A stretch of DNA of 64,000 bases from an uncultured Alphaproteobacteria bacterium (GCA_902521315.1 CABYRH010000003.1:62001-126000), one strand, 5' to 3'; counted from the first letter of the stretch, positions 44,688 through 54,293 are shown. The notes: a model not told the origin generated them from the letters alone. Numbers and translations are program-made.

Positions 44688-45623
44688 TTAATCGAAAAGG
44701 GCAGACACTGATGTATCAGTGTTAATCCTTTTAATCGCATCTCCCATTAAAGGAGCAATACTAATATGTCTAATGTTTTTTGTGCTTTTTACCTGCTTAG
44801 AAGGCTCAATCGTATCTGTTAGCACCAATTCTTTTATGCTTGAATTTTCAATCTTTTTAAGCGCATCTCCAGATAATACTCCATGCACAATATAAGAATA
44901 AATTTCTTTAGCTCCATTTTTACTTAGAGCTTCTGCAGCATTACATAACGTGCCTGCAGAGTCAGCTATATCATCTAGTAAGATACAAGTTTTATCTTTT
45001 ACATCTCCGATAATATTCATCACCTCAGACTCACCAGCCTTTTCTCTTCTTTTATCAGCAATTGCTAGTCCGGCCTCTAACCTCTTTGCAAAAGCTCTAG
45101 CTCTAACAACACCACCAACATCAGGTGAAGCAACAACTAAATCTTTGTTTCCATTAAATTTTTCTTTAACATCATCGATTATCGGTCTTACAGAAAAAAT
45201 ATTGTCTAAAGGAATGTCAAAAAAACCTTGAATTTGACCAGCATGTAAATCCATTGTTAATACCCTATCAGCGCCCGCGGATGTAATCAAATTTGCAACA
45301 AGTTTGGCAGTTATTGGTGTTCTAGGCCCAGTCTTTCTATCTTGTCTTGCATATCCATAATAAGGGATAACAGCAGTAATCCTTTTTGCTGAACCTCTTC
45401 TTGCAGCATCAATTGTGATTAAAAGTTCCATTAAATGGTCATTTGCTGGATGTGATGTTGATTGTATGATGAATACATCTTCACCTCTAATATTTTCATT
45501 TATTTCTACAAATATTTCTCTATCATTAAAAGTTCTAACAGATGCATCTGCTAATGGCACATCAATATGTTTAGAAATTTTTTCTGCTAGGGATTTGCTA
45601 CTATTACAGGCGATTATTTTCAT
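44688..45623 (-). CDS. prs: Ribose-phosphate pyrophosphokinase
   Basis: The 311-aa enzyme makes PRPP from ribose 5-phosphate and ATP, feeding purine, pyrimidine, histidine and NAD synthesis. It shows [10 protein letters not shown] (ATP loop), [34 protein letters not shown], and the PRPP-binding [14 protein letters not shown]. Length is normal. It is 12 bp before rplY on the minus strand. Confidence 0.97.
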   Translation of the reverse strand: MKIIACNSSKSLAEKISKHIDVPLADASVRTFNDREIFVEINENIRGEDVFIIQSTSHPANDHLMELLITIDAARRGSAKRITAVIPYYGYARQDRKTGPRTPITAKLVANLITSAGADRVLTMDLHAGQIQGFFDIPLDNIFSVRPIIDDVKEKFNGNKDLVVASPDVGGVVRARAFAKRLEAGLAIADKRREKAGESEVMNIIGDVKDKTCILLDDIADSAGTLCNAAEALSKNGAKEIYSYIVHGVLSGDALKKIENSSIKELVLTDTIEPSKQVKSTKNIRHISIAPLMGDAIKRINTDTSVSALFD

Positions 45624-45670
45624 ATAATCTAATTAATTACTATATTAGAATAATAATAGATCAACCAAAA

Positions 45671-46435
45671 TTAATCATTAAATGCAATGATATTGAGCAT
45701 TCTTCCAGTATCTCTAAATTTTTGTGATTCCCTTCGATGGCTAAAAAAAACTCTCTTATTTGAGAAGGTATCTTTGTTAATATTATATATATCTTTAATA
45801 CCCAATTCCTTAAATTGATAGTTAATTAATCTTCTTAAATTAAATAAATCTTTGTCTTTATTTTTGTGTTTGAAGAAAACAGAGTATTTTTTATTTTTGC
45901 TTATAAACTTACTTTTAAAGTCTTTTGATACTTCAAAGTTTTTAAAACTCAGACAAGGACCAATAAGTACAACAATATTTTTTTTCATTATTTTTTGTTT
46001 AACAAAATATTCTATACCTTTAGCAGCTATATTTTTTAATGATCCTCTCCAACCCGAATGAAGAGCGCAAATATATTTTGTATTTTTATCAAAAATAAAA
46101 ATAGGACAGCAATCTGCAGTTAAAACTCCTAAAGCTATTTGCTTATTGCTTGTGATTAATCCATCTCCAGAATATTTATTACCTATATTTTTTTTATTAA
46201 TTTCTACAATCTTGTTGGAGTGTATTTGATTAATAAATTTAACCTTTTTTTTGATATTTAAATTTTTTAGACAGATATCAATATTTTTATTTACATTTGT
46301 TTTAGTATCTTTGTGGTTTAAGCCACAGTTTAATGAATTGTTTTCTTTTTTTGATACTCCACCATTTCTAGTAAAAAAACCAGCTCTAACAAAAGACTTA
46401 ATTTTTGCATGTGTAAAATAATTTTTAGTAATCAT
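45671..46435 (-). CDS. pgeF: Laccase-domain purine nucleosidase-like protein (YfiH/PgeF)
   Basis: The 254-aa protein of the multicopper polyphenol oxidase (laccase) domain family has FFTRNGGVSKKENNSLNCGL, VTADCCP as LTADCCPIFIFD, and ALHSGWRGSLKNI, with the Cys/His zinc site. Members act on peptidoglycan errors or purine nucleosides; the older polyphenol oxidase name is less certain. It overlaps the upstream methyltransferase by 4 nt, forming the conserved lgt-methyltransferase-pgeF group. Confidence 0.9.
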   Translation of the reverse strand: MITKNYFTHAKIKSFVRAGFFTRNGGVSKKENNSLNCGLNHKDTKTNVNKNIDICLKNLNIKKKVKFINQIHSNKIVEINKKNIGNKYSGDGLITSNKQIALGVLTADCCPIFIFDKNTKYICALHSGWRGSLKNIAAKGIEYFVKQKIMKKNIVVLIGPCLSFKNFEVSKDFKSKFISKNKKYSVFFKHKNKDKDLFNLRRLINYQFKELGIKDIYNINKDTFSNKRVFFSHRRESQKFRDTGRMLNIIAFND

Positions 46436-47484
46436 AAGTTAGAAACAACAAGACACTTAAATAAGTTTCCCATCCTATCAACATTAATTAATCTATCTAC
46501 TTCTTCATCTAATAAATTTTTCTTTAAATTTAAATTTTTAGATAGCAATTTTTTCTTTCGATCTAATATTCCATATTTTATTAAAAAATCTCTTTGTGAA
46601 ACAAATTCTTTTATTTTTAATTTTTGTTGTTTTGCTATTTCAATTAATTCGTTGAAATTTACATGACTTGAAATGTCTTGCTGACCTATATTTTCAAATA
46701 TACTGGTTTTTTTATGATTATATATTGCTTGTAACGTAAAGTTTTTTATCTTCTTATTATATCCATAATCGATTAAAATACACACACCTCTATTTTTTTT
46801 GATATGTTTACAAATTTGCTCAAAATATTTATTTCTTGAATAAGAAACTTCATAAATTTTTTGTCTTTTGTATTTACTTAAATAATTTAAAATTTTTTTA
46901 CTAATTACTCGTTTATTTATAGAATAATATTTATTTTCCTTTTCATTAAATTTTACATATCTTTCAAACCAATTATTATTATCATTTAAAAATTGCCTTA
47001 CAGGAAAACAATCAAAAAATTCATTTGAATATATTATTGAAGGCAGTTTAGATCTGAAATTCAAAGCTTTTGACCATCTAATTTCAGATTGTTTAAAATA
47101 ATTTAAATTTTTTTCTTGTATTTTTCTTAATTCTTTATTTATTTCTATAAAATAAATCTTAGCATTTTTAAAAAAATTTGGAAGTATCTTTGCAGTTCTT
47201 TCAATATCTTTAAATAATGTGCCATTTCCTGGGCCCAATTCAATTAAATTAAATTTTGAGTTAATTTTTTCTTTCCAATGATAAAGTAAATACACACCAA
47301 TAATTTCTCCAAACATTTGTGAAATTTCTGGAGATGTAACAAAGTCAAATTTTCTTCCTATTGGTTTTTTTCTTAAGTAATAACCATTATTTCCAAAAAG
47401 AGCGAATTCTATAAACTTATCTAAACGAAAATTTTTTTCATTTTTAAGAAGTTTTGTTTTATTAATTTTTCTTTTGCTTAACAT
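46432..47484 (-). CDS. NDUFAF7-family SAM-dependent methyltransferase (COG1565)
   Basis: The 350-aa protein carries FDFVTSPEISQMFGEIIGVYL, IELGPGNGTLFKDI (motif I), SNEFFDCFPVRQF and ILIDYGY, all hallmarks of the MidA/NDUFAF7 family. The mitochondrial member methylates an arginine of a complex I subunit during assembly. The bacterial role is presumably similar but is not shown. It overlaps lgt by 23 nt and pgeF by 4 nt. It is rich in Lys and Asn even for this genome. Confidence 0.88.
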   Translation of the reverse strand: MLSKRKINKTKLLKNEKNFRLDKFIEFALFGNNGYYLRKKPIGRKFDFVTSPEISQMFGEIIGVYLLYHWKEKINSKFNLIELGPGNGTLFKDIERTAKILPNFFKNAKIYFIEINKELRKIQEKNLNYFKQSEIRWSKALNFRSKLPSIIYSNEFFDCFPVRQFLNDNNNWFERYVKFNEKENKYYSINKRVISKKILNYLSKYKRQKIYEVSYSRNKYFEQICKHIKKNRGVCILIDYGYNKKIKNFTLQAIYNHKKTSIFENIGQQDISSHVNFNELIEIAKQQKLKIKEFVSQRDFLIKYGILDRKKKLLSKNLNLKKNLLDEEVDRLINVDRMGNLFKCLVVSNL

Positions 47485-48253
47485 TTTGAATTATCAATAT
47501 TCCAAAAATAAAAAAAGGTATACATAGTATTTGACCCATTGAAATAAAATTAAAAATTAACCCTAGGTGCAAATCTGGCTCTCTTAAATATTCAACTGAA
47601 AATCTAAATATGGAATATAATATTAAAAATAAGCCGCTAATTACTCCATAAATTTTGTATTTTTTTATCTTATAAAAATAGATTAATAATATTAGGAATA
47701 AAATAATTCCCTCGAGAAAAGCTTCATATATTTGTGAAGGATGTCTTGGTATATTATCTATTGATGGATAAACAACTGATATATAAAAATCAGTTGGTCT
47801 ACCTATTAGCTCTGTATTAATAAAGTTTGCAATTCTACCAAAGAATAATCCAATAGGAGCAACGATTGAAACTAAATCAGACAGGTAGAAAAAACTTTTT
47901 CCATTAATTTTTGCAAATATCAAAATACTTATTATTATACCAGTCAATCCACCATGAAATGACATACCACCATTCCAGATCCCAAATAGATAAAAAGGAT
48001 TAGTTAAAAATTCATTTAATTGATAAAAAATAACATAACCTGTTCGTCCTCCAATAATTACACCTAATACTGCCCAGACAAGAAAGCTATCTATATTTTT
48101 ATTGCTGTATTGTTTTCCATAAATTGTGTTTAATCTTTTTATAATATAAATTCCTAATAGAAATCCCAAGATATATGCTAAACTGTACCATCTTATCTCA
48201 ATGAAACCGATTGATAAGATGACAGGATCTATTGATGGTTGAATAAAAATCAT
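47462..48253 (-). CDS. lgt: Prolipoprotein diacylglyceryl transferase
   Basis: This 263-aa inner-membrane enzyme moves diacylglycerol from phosphatidylglycerol to the lipobox Cys of prolipoproteins. Seven TM segments are apparent. The Lgt signature is GRIANFINTELIGRPTD. Other blocks are GGRTGYVIFY, NGGMSFHGGLTG with the essential His, and HPSQIYEAFLEG. It begins 23 bp from the divergent UbiK gene. Confidence 0.95.
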   Translation of the reverse strand: MIFIQPSIDPVILSIGFIEIRWYSLAYILGFLLGIYIIKRLNTIYGKQYSNKNIDSFLVWAVLGVIIGGRTGYVIFYQLNEFLTNPFYLFGIWNGGMSFHGGLTGIIISILIFAKINGKSFFYLSDLVSIVAPIGLFFGRIANFINTELIGRPTDFYISVVYPSIDNIPRHPSQIYEAFLEGIILFLILLIYFYKIKKYKIYGVISGLFLILYSIFRFSVEYLREPDLHLGLIFNFISMGQILCIPFFIFGILIIQNVKQKKN

Positions 48254-48276
48254 TTATCTATATTTAATATTATAAC

Positions 48277-48567
48277 ATGGTTGATAGAAACAAAATACTC
48301 TCCGATTTATCAAAATTTGCAGTTGATGCTATGAGCACTTTTTCAGGTGTTAAAGAGGAGATTGAAACAATTGTATCCTTACGAGTTAACAAAATAATAA
48401 AAAAAATGAACCTCGTTAAAAAAGATGAATTTGATGTACTAAAAAAAATGGTGCAAAAAGTAATGATGGAAAATGAAAAATTAAAAAAAACATCTTCAAA
48501 ATCATTAAAATCTAAGAAAAAAACACTCAAAAAGAAAAAAACTATTAAAAAGAAATCAAAAAGGTAG
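48277..48567 (+). CDS. ubiK: UbiK/BMFP-family accessory protein
   Basis: The 96-aa protein has an amphipathic helix followed by a coiled coil (KKDEFDVLKKMVQKVMMENEKL), matching the membrane-fusogenic BMFP/YqiC family. Members named UbiK assist ubiquinone synthesis. The last 25 residues are an extreme Lys/Ser tail (SLKSKKKTLKKKKTIKKKSKR), also common in alphaproteobacterial versions. It is divergent from lgt and precedes the YbjN and proC genes. The longer minus-strand ORF over this interval (48270-48611) is its shadow. Confidence 0.82.
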   Translation: MVDRNKILSDLSKFAVDAMSTFSGVKEEIETIVSLRVNKIIKKMNLVKKDEFDVLKKMVQKVMMENEKLKKTSSKSLKSKKKTLKKKKTIKKKSKR

Positions 48568-48635
48568 GAATCCTCAACTAATTCACATTTTTTATAGATT
48601 TTGCCTTGCAAAATACGACTCCAATTTAGTAATCA

Positions 48636-48657
48636 ACATATAGTACTAATTATATGT
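48636..48657. repeat. Inverted repeat upstream of the YbjN gene
   Basis: ACATATA and TATATGT form a perfect 7-bp inverted repeat with an 8-nt spacer, within the 108-bp gap before the YbjN gene. It could be an operator or a chance AT-rich palindrome. No regulator can be assigned. Confidence 0.3.
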
Positions 48658-48675
48658 GCTATTACTAGATAGTGT

Positions 48676-49164
48676 ATGGAAAATGAGAATATATTGTTAA
48701 ATCCCATAGATATCATTGAAGATGTTATTCATCAAAAAAAATGGAATTTTAGTAGAGCTCATGATCATGAATTAGTTGCTGAGATTGCATCCCACTGGTG
48801 TGCTTACAGATTATATTTCACGTGGTCTGAAAACATTAATGCTCTAAGCTTTTCAATAACTTTTGATATTAAGTTTCCTGAAACAAAACTTAATAAGGCG
48901 TATGAACTATTAGGACTTATAAATGAGAATTTATGGATTGGGCATTTTGATATAACAAGTAAAAATGGTATCCCAGCTTTTAGACATACTTTATTATCAA
49001 ATAATTCAACAGAAACATTACACAAAAAGTTTGAGGATCTTGTTGATATTGGAATTTATGAATGTGAAAAATTTTATCCAAGTTTTCAGCAAGTTCTCTT
49101 TGACAATATTCCTCCTAAAGAAGCTATAAAATTTTCTAATTTTGAAGTTATTGGTAGAGCTTAA
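48676..49164 (+). CDS. YbjN domain-containing protein
   Basis: The 162-aa soluble protein belongs to the YbjN/type III chaperone-like family. Its alphaproteobacterial form reads NPIDIIEDVIHQKKWNFSRAHDHE and LYFTWSENINALSFSITFDIKFP, then WIGHFDITSKNGIPAFRH. The family function is not well defined, with links to stress and motility in E. coli. The neighbours ubiK and proC are the usual ones in this class. ATG 48676 has no obvious Shine-Dalgarno. Confidence 0.85.
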   Translation: MENENILLNPIDIIEDVIHQKKWNFSRAHDHELVAEIASHWCAYRLYFTWSENINALSFSITFDIKFPETKLNKAYELLGLINENLWIGHFDITSKNGIPAFRHTLLSNNSTETLHKKFEDLVDIGIYECEKFYPSFQQVLFDNIPPKEAIKFSNFEVIGRA

Positions 49165-49195
49165 TTTTTATAATAAAACTGCTATATTATAAAAA

Positions 49196-50011
49196 ATGAA
49201 AAATATCTTATTAATTGGATGTGGTCACATGGGAGGATCTTTAATGTCTGGTTGGTCTAATTCTAAGAATTACACTATCAGTGTTATAGATAAAAAAAAA
49301 TATGCAATTCTTAAAAAAAGAAATAGTAATAAGAAAATAAAATTTTTTAAATCAATTAATGATATAAACAAACAAAATAATTTTGATTTTATAATATTTG
49401 CAACTCGACCTCTTGAATTAACAAATGTTTTTAAAGAATTAAAAAATGTAAATTTTAATAAAAAATCAATAGCAATAAGTGTAATAGCAGGGAAAAAAAC
49501 AGAAATTTTTAAAAATAATCTATTAAATATTAGAAAAATTGTGAGAGTAATGCCAAACATGCCTGCATTAATAGGAGAAGGCGTTCATTGCATTTATACT
49601 AATAAATCTATTAATAAAAAAGAAATTGAAGAGATTGATAAATTGTTCTCTTTGAGCGGCAAAACACTTTTTTTTAATAGTGAAACTTTTATAGACAAAG
49701 CAACAGCAGTATCAGGGAGTGGTCCAGGTTTTATATTTCAATTAATTGATATTATGGAAAAATCTGCAATTAATTTAGGTTTTTCCAAAAACACAGCTAA
49801 AATTTTAATTAATGAAACTTTTAGAGGTTCTATAAATCTATTAAACTCTAATAATATTTCTGCTGAAAAAATGGTTCAAACTGTTGCAACTAAAGGAGGT
49901 ACAACCGAAGCAGGAATTAAGAAAATGAAAATAAATAAGGTTGATAATATTTTAAATCAAGTTTTTAAGGCAGCATATAAAAGAGCAAAACAACAAGGTG
50001 AAGGTAAGTGA
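49196..50011 (+). CDS. proC: Pyrroline-5-carboxylate reductase
   Basis: The 271-aa final enzyme of proline synthesis has an N-terminal dinucleotide site LLIGCGHMGGSLMSGW, VIAGKKTE and RVMPNMPALIGEGVH. The C-terminal helical domain has AVSGSGPGFIFQLIDIMEK and VATKGGTTEAGI with the catalytic-site residues. Length is standard. Its stop overlaps the GTG start of the COQ9-like gene by 4 nt. Confidence 0.95.
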   Translation: MKNILLIGCGHMGGSLMSGWSNSKNYTISVIDKKKYAILKKRNSNKKIKFFKSINDINKQNNFDFIIFATRPLELTNVFKELKNVNFNKKSIAISVIAGKKTEIFKNNLLNIRKIVRVMPNMPALIGEGVHCIYTNKSINKKEIEEIDKLFSLSGKTLFFNSETFIDKATAVSGSGPGFIFQLIDIMEKSAINLGFSKNTAKILINETFRGSINLLNSNNISAEKMVQTVATKGGTTEAGIKKMKINKVDNILNQVFKAAYKRAKQQGEGK

Positions 50012-50544
50012 ATCAAAATAAAATATCTCTAGCAAAAAAGACTTTAAAATATTTAGAGAAAAAAAAATTAACAGACATTAATCTTAAAATTTTTTTATCT
50101 AATTCTAAAGTTCCAAATATGAATAATAAAATTGATTTAGTCATAAATATTAATGACTTCTTTGATTTTCAATTAAAAAAAAATCTTGTTAATATAGAAA
50201 AGTCATCACAGAGAGATATGTTATTTGAAATTATGATGGCACGTTATGATATATTGAATGAATATAGAGCTTCTGTAAAAAATATAATTAATTATTTTAT
50301 TTCTAGACCACGAGGAGTATTAAAACTTATTCCTAAATTAATTGAGAGCAAAATTTTAATTGCTACTTTTTCAAATATTAATCTTAGTGGTATTCAAGGT
50401 GTTATAAAAATAAAAATTATTTTTGTGCTTTATTATATAACTTTATTTACTTGGTTTAATGATGAAAATGAAAGTTTAGAAAAAACAATGAGTGTCTTAG
50501 ATAAATATTTAAATAATATTGAAAAATTTATAAAATTTTCATGA
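50008..50544 (+). CDS. COQ9/TetR-like protein
   Basis: The 178-aa all-helical protein begins with GTG, coupled to proC. The C-terminal part, RDMLFEIMMARYDILNEYRASV through FTWFNDENESLEKTMSVLDKYLNNIEKF, follows the COQ9/RpsU-divergent pattern (RD-LFD-LMARFD, then TW--D---L--TM--LD). The N-terminus is reduced and does not show a clear HTH. COQ9 proteins bind lipids and support ubiquinone synthesis, which fits with ubiK nearby. The assignment is by pattern only. It overlaps csaA by 4 nt. Confidence 0.65.
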   Translation: MNQNKISLAKKTLKYLEKKKLTDINLKIFLSNSKVPNMNNKIDLVININDFFDFQLKKNLVNIEKSSQRDMLFEIMMARYDILNEYRASVKNIINYFISRPRGVLKLIPKLIESKILIATFSNINLSGIQGVIKIKIIFVLYYITLFTWFNDENESLEKTMSVLDKYLNNIEKFIKFS

Positions 50545-50888
50545 GCTCTCATAATATTATAAATTACAAAGAATTTGAAAATGTAGATATAAGAATAGGA
50601 ACAGTAATTGAAGCCTATGAATATAATGAACTTAAAAAACCATCCATAATTTTGAAAATAGATTTTGGTAAAAAAATTGGTATAAAAAAAACTTCTGCAC
50701 AATTACAAAAATATTATAAAAGTGATGAATTAATTAATAAGCAAGTTATTGCTGTTGTAAACTTTGAACCTAAACAAATTGGTAAAATTATTTCAGAAGT
50801 ATTAGTTCTTGGTGTGCCAGATTTAGAAAATGAACCAGTTTTATTATCTCCAGATAAAGCAGTAAATAATGGGGGTAAACTATTTTAA
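50541..50888 (+). CDS. csaA: CsaA-like tRNA-binding protein
   Basis: The 115-aa single tRNA-binding (OB-fold) domain reads FENVDIRIGTVIEAYEY, KIDFGKKIGIKKTSAQLQ, KQVIAVVNFEPKQIGK and SEVLVLGVPD. CsaA proteins are small dimers with tRNA-binding and chaperone-like activity. The start overlaps the COQ9-like gene by 4 nt. The gene faces the convergent sensor kinase with a 2-nt gap. Confidence 0.92.
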   Translation: MSSHNIINYKEFENVDIRIGTVIEAYEYNELKKPSIILKIDFGKKIGIKKTSAQLQKYYKSDELINKQVIAVVNFEPKQIGKIISEVLVLGVPDLENEPVLLSPDKAVNNGGKLF

Positions 50889-50890
50889 AA

Positions 50891-52183
50891 TCAAAGAGGA
50901 AGTAAAACTTTAAGTTGAAGACCTCCAAGATTTGACTCAGATAATTTAACATCACCTCCATGTGATCTAATAATATCCCTTGTAATAGTTAATCCTAAAC
51001 CGCTTTCTCCTTTAAGTTTATTCCTGGAAGGATCTAAAGTAAAAAATGGTTTAAATACATCTTCATATTTATCTCTTGGTATACCCTCACCATCATCGTT
51101 GAATTCAATCACACAATCTTTTTCATTTTTATAGAGATTTATCTCAATTTTTTTTGCATATCTTTGTGAATTATCAATTATATTATTAAACGCTCTTTTA
51201 AGCTGAATTTGTCTTCCTGATGATTGAATTATGGTCTTTTCATTTAAAACTAAATCAATATTATTTTTTTCAACTGTCTTAATAATATCAGCAATTAATT
51301 CATTTATAACAATAGTTTCAATTGGTTCAGGCGATTCTGTTTTTACAAAACTAACATAGCTATCCAACATTGACGTCATTTCATTAACATCTGCTTCGAG
51401 TTCAGATTTTGCCTTTTCATCTTTCATCAATGAAATTTGAAGTTTCATTCTTGTTAATGGCGTTCTTAGGTCATGACTAACTCCTGCAAGCATTTCTGTT
51501 CTTTGTTTTAAAAATCTTTTAATTCTTGTTCTCATCTGGTTAAAAGCATTAGCTGTTTGTCTTATTTCATATGCTCCTGCAGTCTTAATATCTGGTGCAT
51601 CTAAACCTCTTCCAAATGTCTCAGCAATTATAGCCAACCTTTTAAGAGGCCTTAATTGTCTGCTCATTAAAAAATAAGACATAAAAAAAAGAATTATAGA
51701 GGCAAATATCATCCATAAAAGAAACACAAAAGCAGATTCACTGTAAAGTCTATCCTTATCTACAATAATTTCTAAAATATCTTTATCAATTTGAATATAT
51801 ATTAGAACACCTTCTTCAAGATTAGATAAATCATAATCAAATTTTCTTTTTAAATTACTTAAGGATTGATTTAATCTTTTAGATAATATGCCTGAGTTTA
51901 GATTAAATTTTGAAGATAATAATTCTTTATCTTTAACAATATTTATTTTCATTTTGAAATCCTGTTTCGCTACATTAAGTGCATTATTAGTAAGATCACT
52001 ATCAATTAATTTAACTAGAACATTGATATCTGCAGCTACAGATTCAGTTAATCTCTTAGAAATAATACTCCATGATGTTTGGTAAAAAACAAATGAAGTA
52101 AGTAAAACTATAATAATTATAGGGACGAAAATTATAATTATTGATCTTCCTATTAAGGTAGAAGGTATTATTTTTTTAATCAT
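50891..52183 (-). CDS. Two-component sensor histidine kinase (EnvZ-like)
   Basis: This 430-aa membrane sensor has TM1 at about 14-34, a periplasmic domain of roughly 120 residues, TM2 at about 150-170, HAMP (RQLRPLKRLAIIAETFGRG), and HisKA with MLAGVSHDLRTPLTRMKLQ. HATPase motifs are NNIIDNSQRYAK, FNDDGEGIP and ESGLGLTITRDIIRSHGG. It overlaps the response regulator by 1 nt, so it is the cognate kinase. The signal is unknown. Confidence 0.93.
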   Translation of the reverse strand: MIKKIIPSTLIGRSIIIIFVPIIIIVLLTSFVFYQTSWSIISKRLTESVAADINVLVKLIDSDLTNNALNVAKQDFKMKINIVKDKELLSSKFNLNSGILSKRLNQSLSNLKRKFDYDLSNLEEGVLIYIQIDKDILEIIVDKDRLYSESAFVFLLWMIFASIILFFMSYFLMSRQLRPLKRLAIIAETFGRGLDAPDIKTAGAYEIRQTANAFNQMRTRIKRFLKQRTEMLAGVSHDLRTPLTRMKLQISLMKDEKAKSELEADVNEMTSMLDSYVSFVKTESPEPIETIVINELIADIIKTVEKNNIDLVLNEKTIIQSSGRQIQLKRAFNNIIDNSQRYAKKIEINLYKNEKDCVIEFNDDGEGIPRDKYEDVFKPFFTLDPSRNKLKGESGLGLTITRDIIRSHGGDVKLSESNLGGLQLKVLLPL

Positions 52184-52863
52184 TAAATTTCATTACAAAT
52201 TAATTTATATCCTTTTCCTCTTATGGTTTTAATATACTGTGGTTGTTTTGCATTTATTTCAATTTTTTGCCTCAAACGTGTAACTTGAACATCAACTTTT
52301 CTTAGTTCTGTTTCATCAAATTCTTGATCTGCTAACTCTTCCCTTAGCACAATACTGTTTCTTTTATTAATCAGCTTCATAAGTAAATTATTCTCACCTT
52401 CAGTTAAATAAATTGATTTATCTTTTTTTTGTAGTTTGAAATTTGATGTATCAAAAATAAATTCACCAAATGAAATCTTTATTTTTTTAACCTTAAAGTT
52501 TTCAAATAAATCTAGTAATTTTTTAATTCTTAAAAATAATTCTTCTGGTTCAAATGGTTTTGATAGATAATCATCAGCACCAAGTTTTAATCCATCAATT
52601 TTATCCTTGTCCTCTCCCATTGCTGTAAGCATTATTATTGGCGTATTAGAAAACTGTTTTATATGATCAATTAGCTTAATGCCATCACCACTTGGCATCA
52701 TTCTGTCAAGAATAATCAAATCGAATATAGCAATTGATAAAATATCTTTGGCTTCATCATAATCCTCACTAAGATAAATTTCTAAATTTTTTTCTCTTAA
52801 ATAATCTTTTAGTAATTCTCTTAGTCTTTTATCATCATCGACAATCAAAATATTTTTTTTCAT
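52183..52863 (-). CDS. petR: OmpR-family response regulator (PetR-like)
   Basis: The 226-aa regulator has a receiver domain (NILIVDDDKRLRELLKDYL, phospho-Asp in LIILDRMMPSGDG, TAMGEDKDKIDGLKLGADDYLSKPFEPEEL) and a C-terminal winged helix (KVDVQVTRLRQKIE, IRGKGYKL). It lies between a MarR gene (1-nt gap) and its kinase. The MarR-OmpR pair next to a branched-chain aminotransferase resembles petP-petR of Rhodobacter, which affects bc1 expression. That name is by context, so targets are unproven. Confidence 0.85.
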   Translation of the reverse strand: MKKNILIVDDDKRLRELLKDYLREKNLEIYLSEDYDEAKDILSIAIFDLIILDRMMPSGDGIKLIDHIKQFSNTPIIMLTAMGEDKDKIDGLKLGADDYLSKPFEPEELFLRIKKLLDLFENFKVKKIKISFGEFIFDTSNFKLQKKDKSIYLTEGENNLLMKLINKRNSIVLREELADQEFDETELRKVDVQVTRLRQKIEINAKQPQYIKTIRGKGYKLICNEI

Positions 52864-52864
52864 A

Positions 52865-53350
52865 TTAATTATTTATTTCATCAAACTTTTTTTTATTTGA
52901 ATCTTCGACCATCTCATAAAGAATTTTTTTAAAACCATTTATGTCTATTTCATTAAAGTTTAATAAAACTTTTCTGATTTTCTTTATTTGAATTTCTGAT
53001 AAATTTTTTTCTAGTTCTTGACCTTTTTTTGATAAAATCAGTTTCTTTGTTCGTTTATCATCTCCTACTGATAAAATAATATATTTCTCCTTAACAAGTT
53101 GATTTAATACTCTTGATAAACTTTGTTTAGTAATTTTTAATATGGACAAAAGTTCTTTTATTGTAAGATTTTTTTGCTTACCAACAAAATATATCACTCT
53201 ATGATGCGCTCTACCGAAATTTATCTTCTCTAAAATTTTATCAGGGCCTTCTGTAAAGTCTCTATATGAAAAAAATAATAGCTCTATAATCTTCCTTATC
53301 TCACCTTCATTTAAAAAGAGTGGTGTTAACAACTTATTTAGGTCAGCCAT
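52865..53350 (-). CDS. petP: MarR-family regulator (PetP-like)
   Basis: The 161-aa winged-helix protein shows NFGRAHHRVIYFVGKQKNLTIKELLSIL, the recognition helix TKQSLSRVLNQLVKEKYI and the wing VGDDKRTKKLILSKKG. The GRAHHR--YF start matches PetP-type MarR proteins of Alphaproteobacteria. It heads the operon with the response regulator and kinase. It is divergent from ilvE with a 58-bp intergenic space. Confidence 0.82.
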   Translation of the reverse strand: MADLNKLLTPLFLNEGEIRKIIELLFFSYRDFTEGPDKILEKINFGRAHHRVIYFVGKQKNLTIKELLSILKITKQSLSRVLNQLVKEKYIILSVGDDKRTKKLILSKKGQELEKNLSEIQIKKIRKVLLNFNEIDINGFKKILYEMVEDSNKKKFDEINN

Positions 53351-53408
53351 ATTGACTTAATTATGCATCACTGATAGTCAATTGTCATTAAAAAAGTTAA
53401 TTAAGGAT

Positions 53409-54293
53409 ATGCTTAAATCATTTGAAAATAGAGATGGATGGATCTGGATGAATGGTAAAATAATACCATGGCAGGATGCAAATTCTCATATAATTTCTCA
53501 AGGACTTCATTATGCAAGCGCTGTTTTTGAAGGTGAGAGAGCTTATAATGGAAAGATTTTTAAATCAGAGCAACATACTAAAAGGTTTTTTAAATCTGCT
53601 GAAATAATTGGAATGGAAATTCCTTTCACACATGATCAAATTAATAAAGCAAAATATGATCTCATTGATAAAATGAATTACAAAAATTGTTATGTTAGGC
53701 CACTTGCTTGGAGAGGTGGAGATCAGATGGGATTATCAACTACTAAATCAAATATCAACGTAGCGATTGCAGTTTGGGATGACTGGGCAACTTATTTTAA
53801 AATTGAAGATCAAAAAGCTGGTTTAAAATTAATTACGTCACCTTGGAAAAGACCTGCACCGGATACAGCTCCATATGAAGCAAAAGCTTCTGGACCTTAT
53901 ATCATTTGTACTTTGTCAAAAGAATTTGCAGAAAATAAAGGTTATCACGATGCTTTGATGTTAGATTATCGAGGTTATGTTGCTGAAGGTACAGGAGCAA
54001 ATATTTTTTTTATTAAAGATAGTAATATTCATACTCCTATTCCAGACTGTTTTCTTAACGGGATTACACGTCAAACGGTCATTGAAATGGCATCTAATCA
54101 AGGATTTAAAATAACAGAAAAACATATAATGCCTAATGAAATAGGAAATTATGATGAGGCTTTTTTAACGGGAACAGCTGCTGAAATTACTCCTATAAGA
54201 TCAATTGATGATTTTAAATATAATACAGGAGATAACACAACTACTTTCAAATTTATGAATGATTTTAGTGATATGGTTAAAAATTCTATTTAG
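53409..54293 (+). CDS. ilvE: Branched-chain amino acid aminotransferase
   Basis: The track begins at TTG 53382. ATG 53409 (MLKSFENRDGWIWMNGK) fits the usual alphaproteobacterial start, although AAGGA lies very close to it (1-nt spacer), so 53382 remains possible. The 294-aa fold-type IV PLP enzyme has HYASAVFEGERAY, the PLP lysine in APYEAKASGPY, and the YVAEGTGANIFFIKD and GITRQTVIE blocks. It interconverts Leu, Ile and Val with their keto acids. It is divergent from the MarR operon and overlaps convergent moaE by 8 nt. Confidence 0.92.
   Translation: MLKSFENRDGWIWMNGKIIPWQDANSHIISQGLHYASAVFEGERAYNGKIFKSEQHTKRFFKSAEIIGMEIPFTHDQINKAKYDLIDKMNYKNCYVRPLAWRGGDQMGLSTTKSNINVAIAVWDDWATYFKIEDQKAGLKLITSPWKRPAPDTAPYEAKASGPYIICTLSKEFAENKGYHDALMLDYRGYVAEGTGANIFFIKDSNIHTPIPDCFLNGITRQTVIEMASNQGFKITEKHIMPNEIGNYDEAFLTGTAAEITPIRSIDDFKYNTGDNTTTFKFMNDFSDMVKNSI

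Noticed and set aside
48270-48611. 113-aa Phe-rich minus-strand ORF
   Set aside because: It is the antisense shadow of the Lys-rich ubiK gene.
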